A stretch of 7,256 bases of DNA from an uncultured Oscillospiraceae bacterium (lineage in GTDB: Bacteria; Bacillota; Clostridia; Oscillospirales; Acutalibacteraceae). Below are positions 5,790 through 7,256 of the stretch, one piece after another. The translations under genes were made by a program, and so were the position numbers. The DNA lies in assembly GCA_900550315.1 (NCBI GenBank), contig URRK01000083.1, forward strand, positions 1 through 7,256, written 5' to 3'. Positions within the stretch are counted from its first letter, which is position 1, and each line of letters starts with the position of its first letter. The notes below the pieces were generated by a model. The model was not told the DNA's origin, did not search any database, and was given only the letters and a program-made list of their open reading frames with translations.

Positions 5790-7256
5790 TTATTGACCCT
5801 GAGCCGGGTAGCATTTATCGTATGCTTCTTTAATTTCTGCTACCTCAAGCTTTGCGTTTACATAGGCCGTGTCATCTGGATTGGCGGTTTCATCGTTTAA
5901 AATTTCGTTCATTACGCCAAATACCGAGGCCGAGCCCGCTACGGCATCGCCGTAAAAATACTCGTAAGCTTCACCGGATTTTGTGTAGTTTCTTAACACA
6001 ATATACGGGCGTACATAGTACTCGGCACCCCAAACATTGTAGTTCATTTCGCCGTTAGATTTTACGCCAATGTTGGTTAAAGCGGCGGTGTAAACAATGC
6101 TGCCGTCCTCGTTTTTGTCAAAAACCAAATCGGTGCCGGTGCTTTTTACAAAGGCGCGGCCAATGTAAATATTTTTGCCGTCAACCGTATTTTTGGTGCC
6201 GTCGGCAAAATAATCTACGCTGGTGCCGGCGTCAACATTTCTTTGCAGGGTGGTTAGGCAGCCGTACTCTACCAACCCGTAGCCGGGTAGGGCAGCTTGC
6301 AATGCGTCACGGTTTAGTGATACCTTAAAGCGCAGCGCCTGCGAAACCTCGCCAGCCTCTTTTCTAATTTGAACCGTTGTAGGCGCGGCAAAGGCGTTTG
6401 CAACCGTTTGGGTAACATCGGTTAGGGTAATGTCATCTAAATAAACATCGGCCGCAACGGTTGTGCCAAAGTTAACCGTAACGCCCACCTTGTTGCTTTG
6501 CGCCTTAAAGGTTTTGCTAACGGTAATCCAGTTGCCGTAATTTTCGGTGTTGTTTAAAACACCGCCAATATCTACCGCTTTCGACTGGGCAGAGCCCTTG
6601 CCGTAGCCGGCCATAATGGCAGAATAGCCAAATTGGTTCTCATGACTTGGTACATACACCTTAGCCGAAAGCACATAGGAATTGCCCGAAATTACCGGGA
6701 CGGCAAAGGCTGGGTCGGTTTGGGCGTTTAAGGTGCTGTTAATGTTAATAACCGCGTTTTTGTTGTAGGTGCCGGCGGCAATTTTTAAAGCGTTAGAGGT
6801 ACCGTTTGGTACCTCGGCAGCATTGACAACCGAAAATGCACTGCGGTCAAAACTGTAGGGGCGGTTATCGTCAAAAGTGATTGTTTGAACCGTCTCGGCC
6901 TCGCCAAACTGCTTAATTTCGGGAATCTGCACAATTTCCATGTCATCCATGTACACGGTGCCGGCCAGCGTAGTACCAAAGCCAACGCTTAAGGCTACCG
7001 GACGAACAGTATTGCCGGTTTCGCCCGTAAAATTAACCGTAAAATAAGTTACAACCTGGATCCATTTACCTGGGTTGTCATAAAGCTTATCGGCAAACGG
7101 CACTGTAACTGTGCCTGCAGAACCGTCGCTGTTCATTTTGTTGTAACGGTAGGTAAGTTGCGCCCCGGTTGGCTTTGTGGTAACAGATTCATCCAGCTTA
7201 AACCAAGCCGAAAAACGGTAGCTTGAATTGTTAGTAATTTTGTAGCCGGCAAAATA
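5790..7256 (-). CDS. Modular secreted protein, 5'-truncated: CBM-like modules plus C-terminal EYG/RPYI domain
   Basis: The reading frame is open from the window edge to TAA at 5790-5792, giving 488 visible residues. The ATG at 7136 is internal: the 40 codons upstream of it align with module 1 of the neighbouring anchored protein, from YFAGYKITNN onward. The visible order is most of a module-1-type domain (residues 1-109, closing VYMDDMEIV), a module-2-type domain (125-278, opening TITFDDNRPYSF, closing VYLDDITL), then a different domain (about 292-455) with QALRFKVSL, LVEYGCLTTL, YYVRPYIVL and YFYGDAVAGSASVF, and an acidic/basic helical tail (456-488). I recall this last domain at the C-termini of clostridial extracellular proteins but cannot name it. 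There is no anchor or transmembrane helix at the C-terminus, so the protein is probably released or held by other contacts. Signal peptide and any catalytic domain would lie outside the window. Confidence 0.85.
   Translation of the reverse strand, partial: YFAGYKITNNSSYRFSAWFKLDESVTTKPTGAQLTYRYNKMNSDGSAGTVTVPFADKLYDNPGKWIQVVTYFTVNFTGETGNTVRPVALSVGFGTTLAGTVYMDDMEIVQIPEIKQFGEAETVQTITFDDNRPYSFDRSAFSVVNAAEVPNGTSNALKIAAGTYNKNAVININSTLNAQTDPAFAVPVISGNSYVLSAKVYVPSHENQFGYSAIMAGYGKGSAQSKAVDIGGVLNNTENYGNWITVSKTFKAQSNKVGVTVNFGTTVAADVYLDDITLTDVTQTVANAFAAPTTVQIRKEAGEVSQALRFKVSLNRDALQAALPGYGLVEYGCLTTLQRNVDAGTSVDYFADGTKNTVDGKNIYIGRAFVKSTGTDLVFDKNEDGSIVYTAALTNIGVKSNGEMNYNVWGAEYYVRPYIVLRNYTKSGEAYEYFYGDAVAGSASVFGVMNEILNDETANPDDTAYVNAKLEVAEIKEAYDKCYPAQGQ
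5892..6383 (-). other. Unnamed C-terminal domain (LRF-EYG-RPYI pattern)
   Basis: About 164 residues following the last CBM-like module. It starts near VQIRKEAGEVSQALRFKVSL, continues with GYGLVEYGCLTTL, a beta-rich middle with AFVKSTGTDLVFD, then NYNVWGAEYYVRPYIVL, and a YFYGD...SVFGV end. The pattern of aliphatic/aromatic alternation suggests a beta-sandwich. It replaces the beta-domain plus sorting signal found in the anchored paralog. Family membership is from memory of similar clostridial sequences, not from a search. Confidence 0.55.
6423..6884 (-). repeat. CBM-like module paralogous to module 2 of the anchored protein
   Basis: About 154 residues from TITFDDNRPYSF to VYLDDITL. It shares KNAV(V/I)NINSTL and the closing DVY(I/L)DDITLT with module 2 of the downstream protein (4238-4726), which indicates duplication within the locus. 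Confidence 0.75.

Noticed and set aside
7134..7136. ATG at 7136 as the start of the upstream modular protein
   Set aside because: The frame stays open to the window edge, and the upstream 40 codons are homologous to module 1 of the neighbour. The gene is cut by the window, not short.

Overview
This window reads as a chromosomal segment of a Gram-positive Clostridia-type bacterium, probably an Oscillospirales/Ruminococcaceae-like gut or anaerobic polysaccharide degrader. The inference rests on purine-rich Shine-Dalgarno sites, a lipobox lipoprotein, a C-terminal TPDTGD + hydrophobic segment + charged tail that resembles a cell-wall sorting signal, and large secreted proteins built from carbohydrate-binding-type modules. 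GC looks moderate. No taxonomic marker gene is present, so this placement is an inference.

Every gene I can support lies on the minus strand, so transcription runs from high to low coordinates. In that order: (1) the 3' part of a modular secreted protein (5790-7256, entering from outside the window), with CBM-like modules followed by a distinct C-terminal domain; (2) a 40-residue peptide (5641-5763), 26 nt downstream, with a strong AGGAGG site; (3) a 215-nt spacer with a perfect 10-bp inverted repeat; (4) a 1120-residue surface protein (2063-5425) with a signal peptide, five tandem CBM-like modules, another beta-rich domain, a Pro/Thr linker and a sorting-signal-like end; (5) a 590-residue lipoprotein (301-2073) with a clan GH-A-like glycoside hydrolase fold, whose start codon overlaps the end of gene 4 by 11 nt; (6) a 200-nt spacer with a hairpin and promoter-like AT-rich elements; (7) the first 33 codons of another exported protein (1-100, leaving the window).

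The simplest reading is an extracellular glycan capture-and-cleavage locus. The two modular proteins share closely related binding modules but have different C-termini: one has a wall/membrane anchor, the other a soluble-looking domain. A lipid-anchored hydrolase is translationally coupled to the anchored binder. Substrate, hydrolase family and the role of the 40-residue peptide cannot be settled from sequence alone. I see no mobile element, CRISPR array, tRNA or rRNA.
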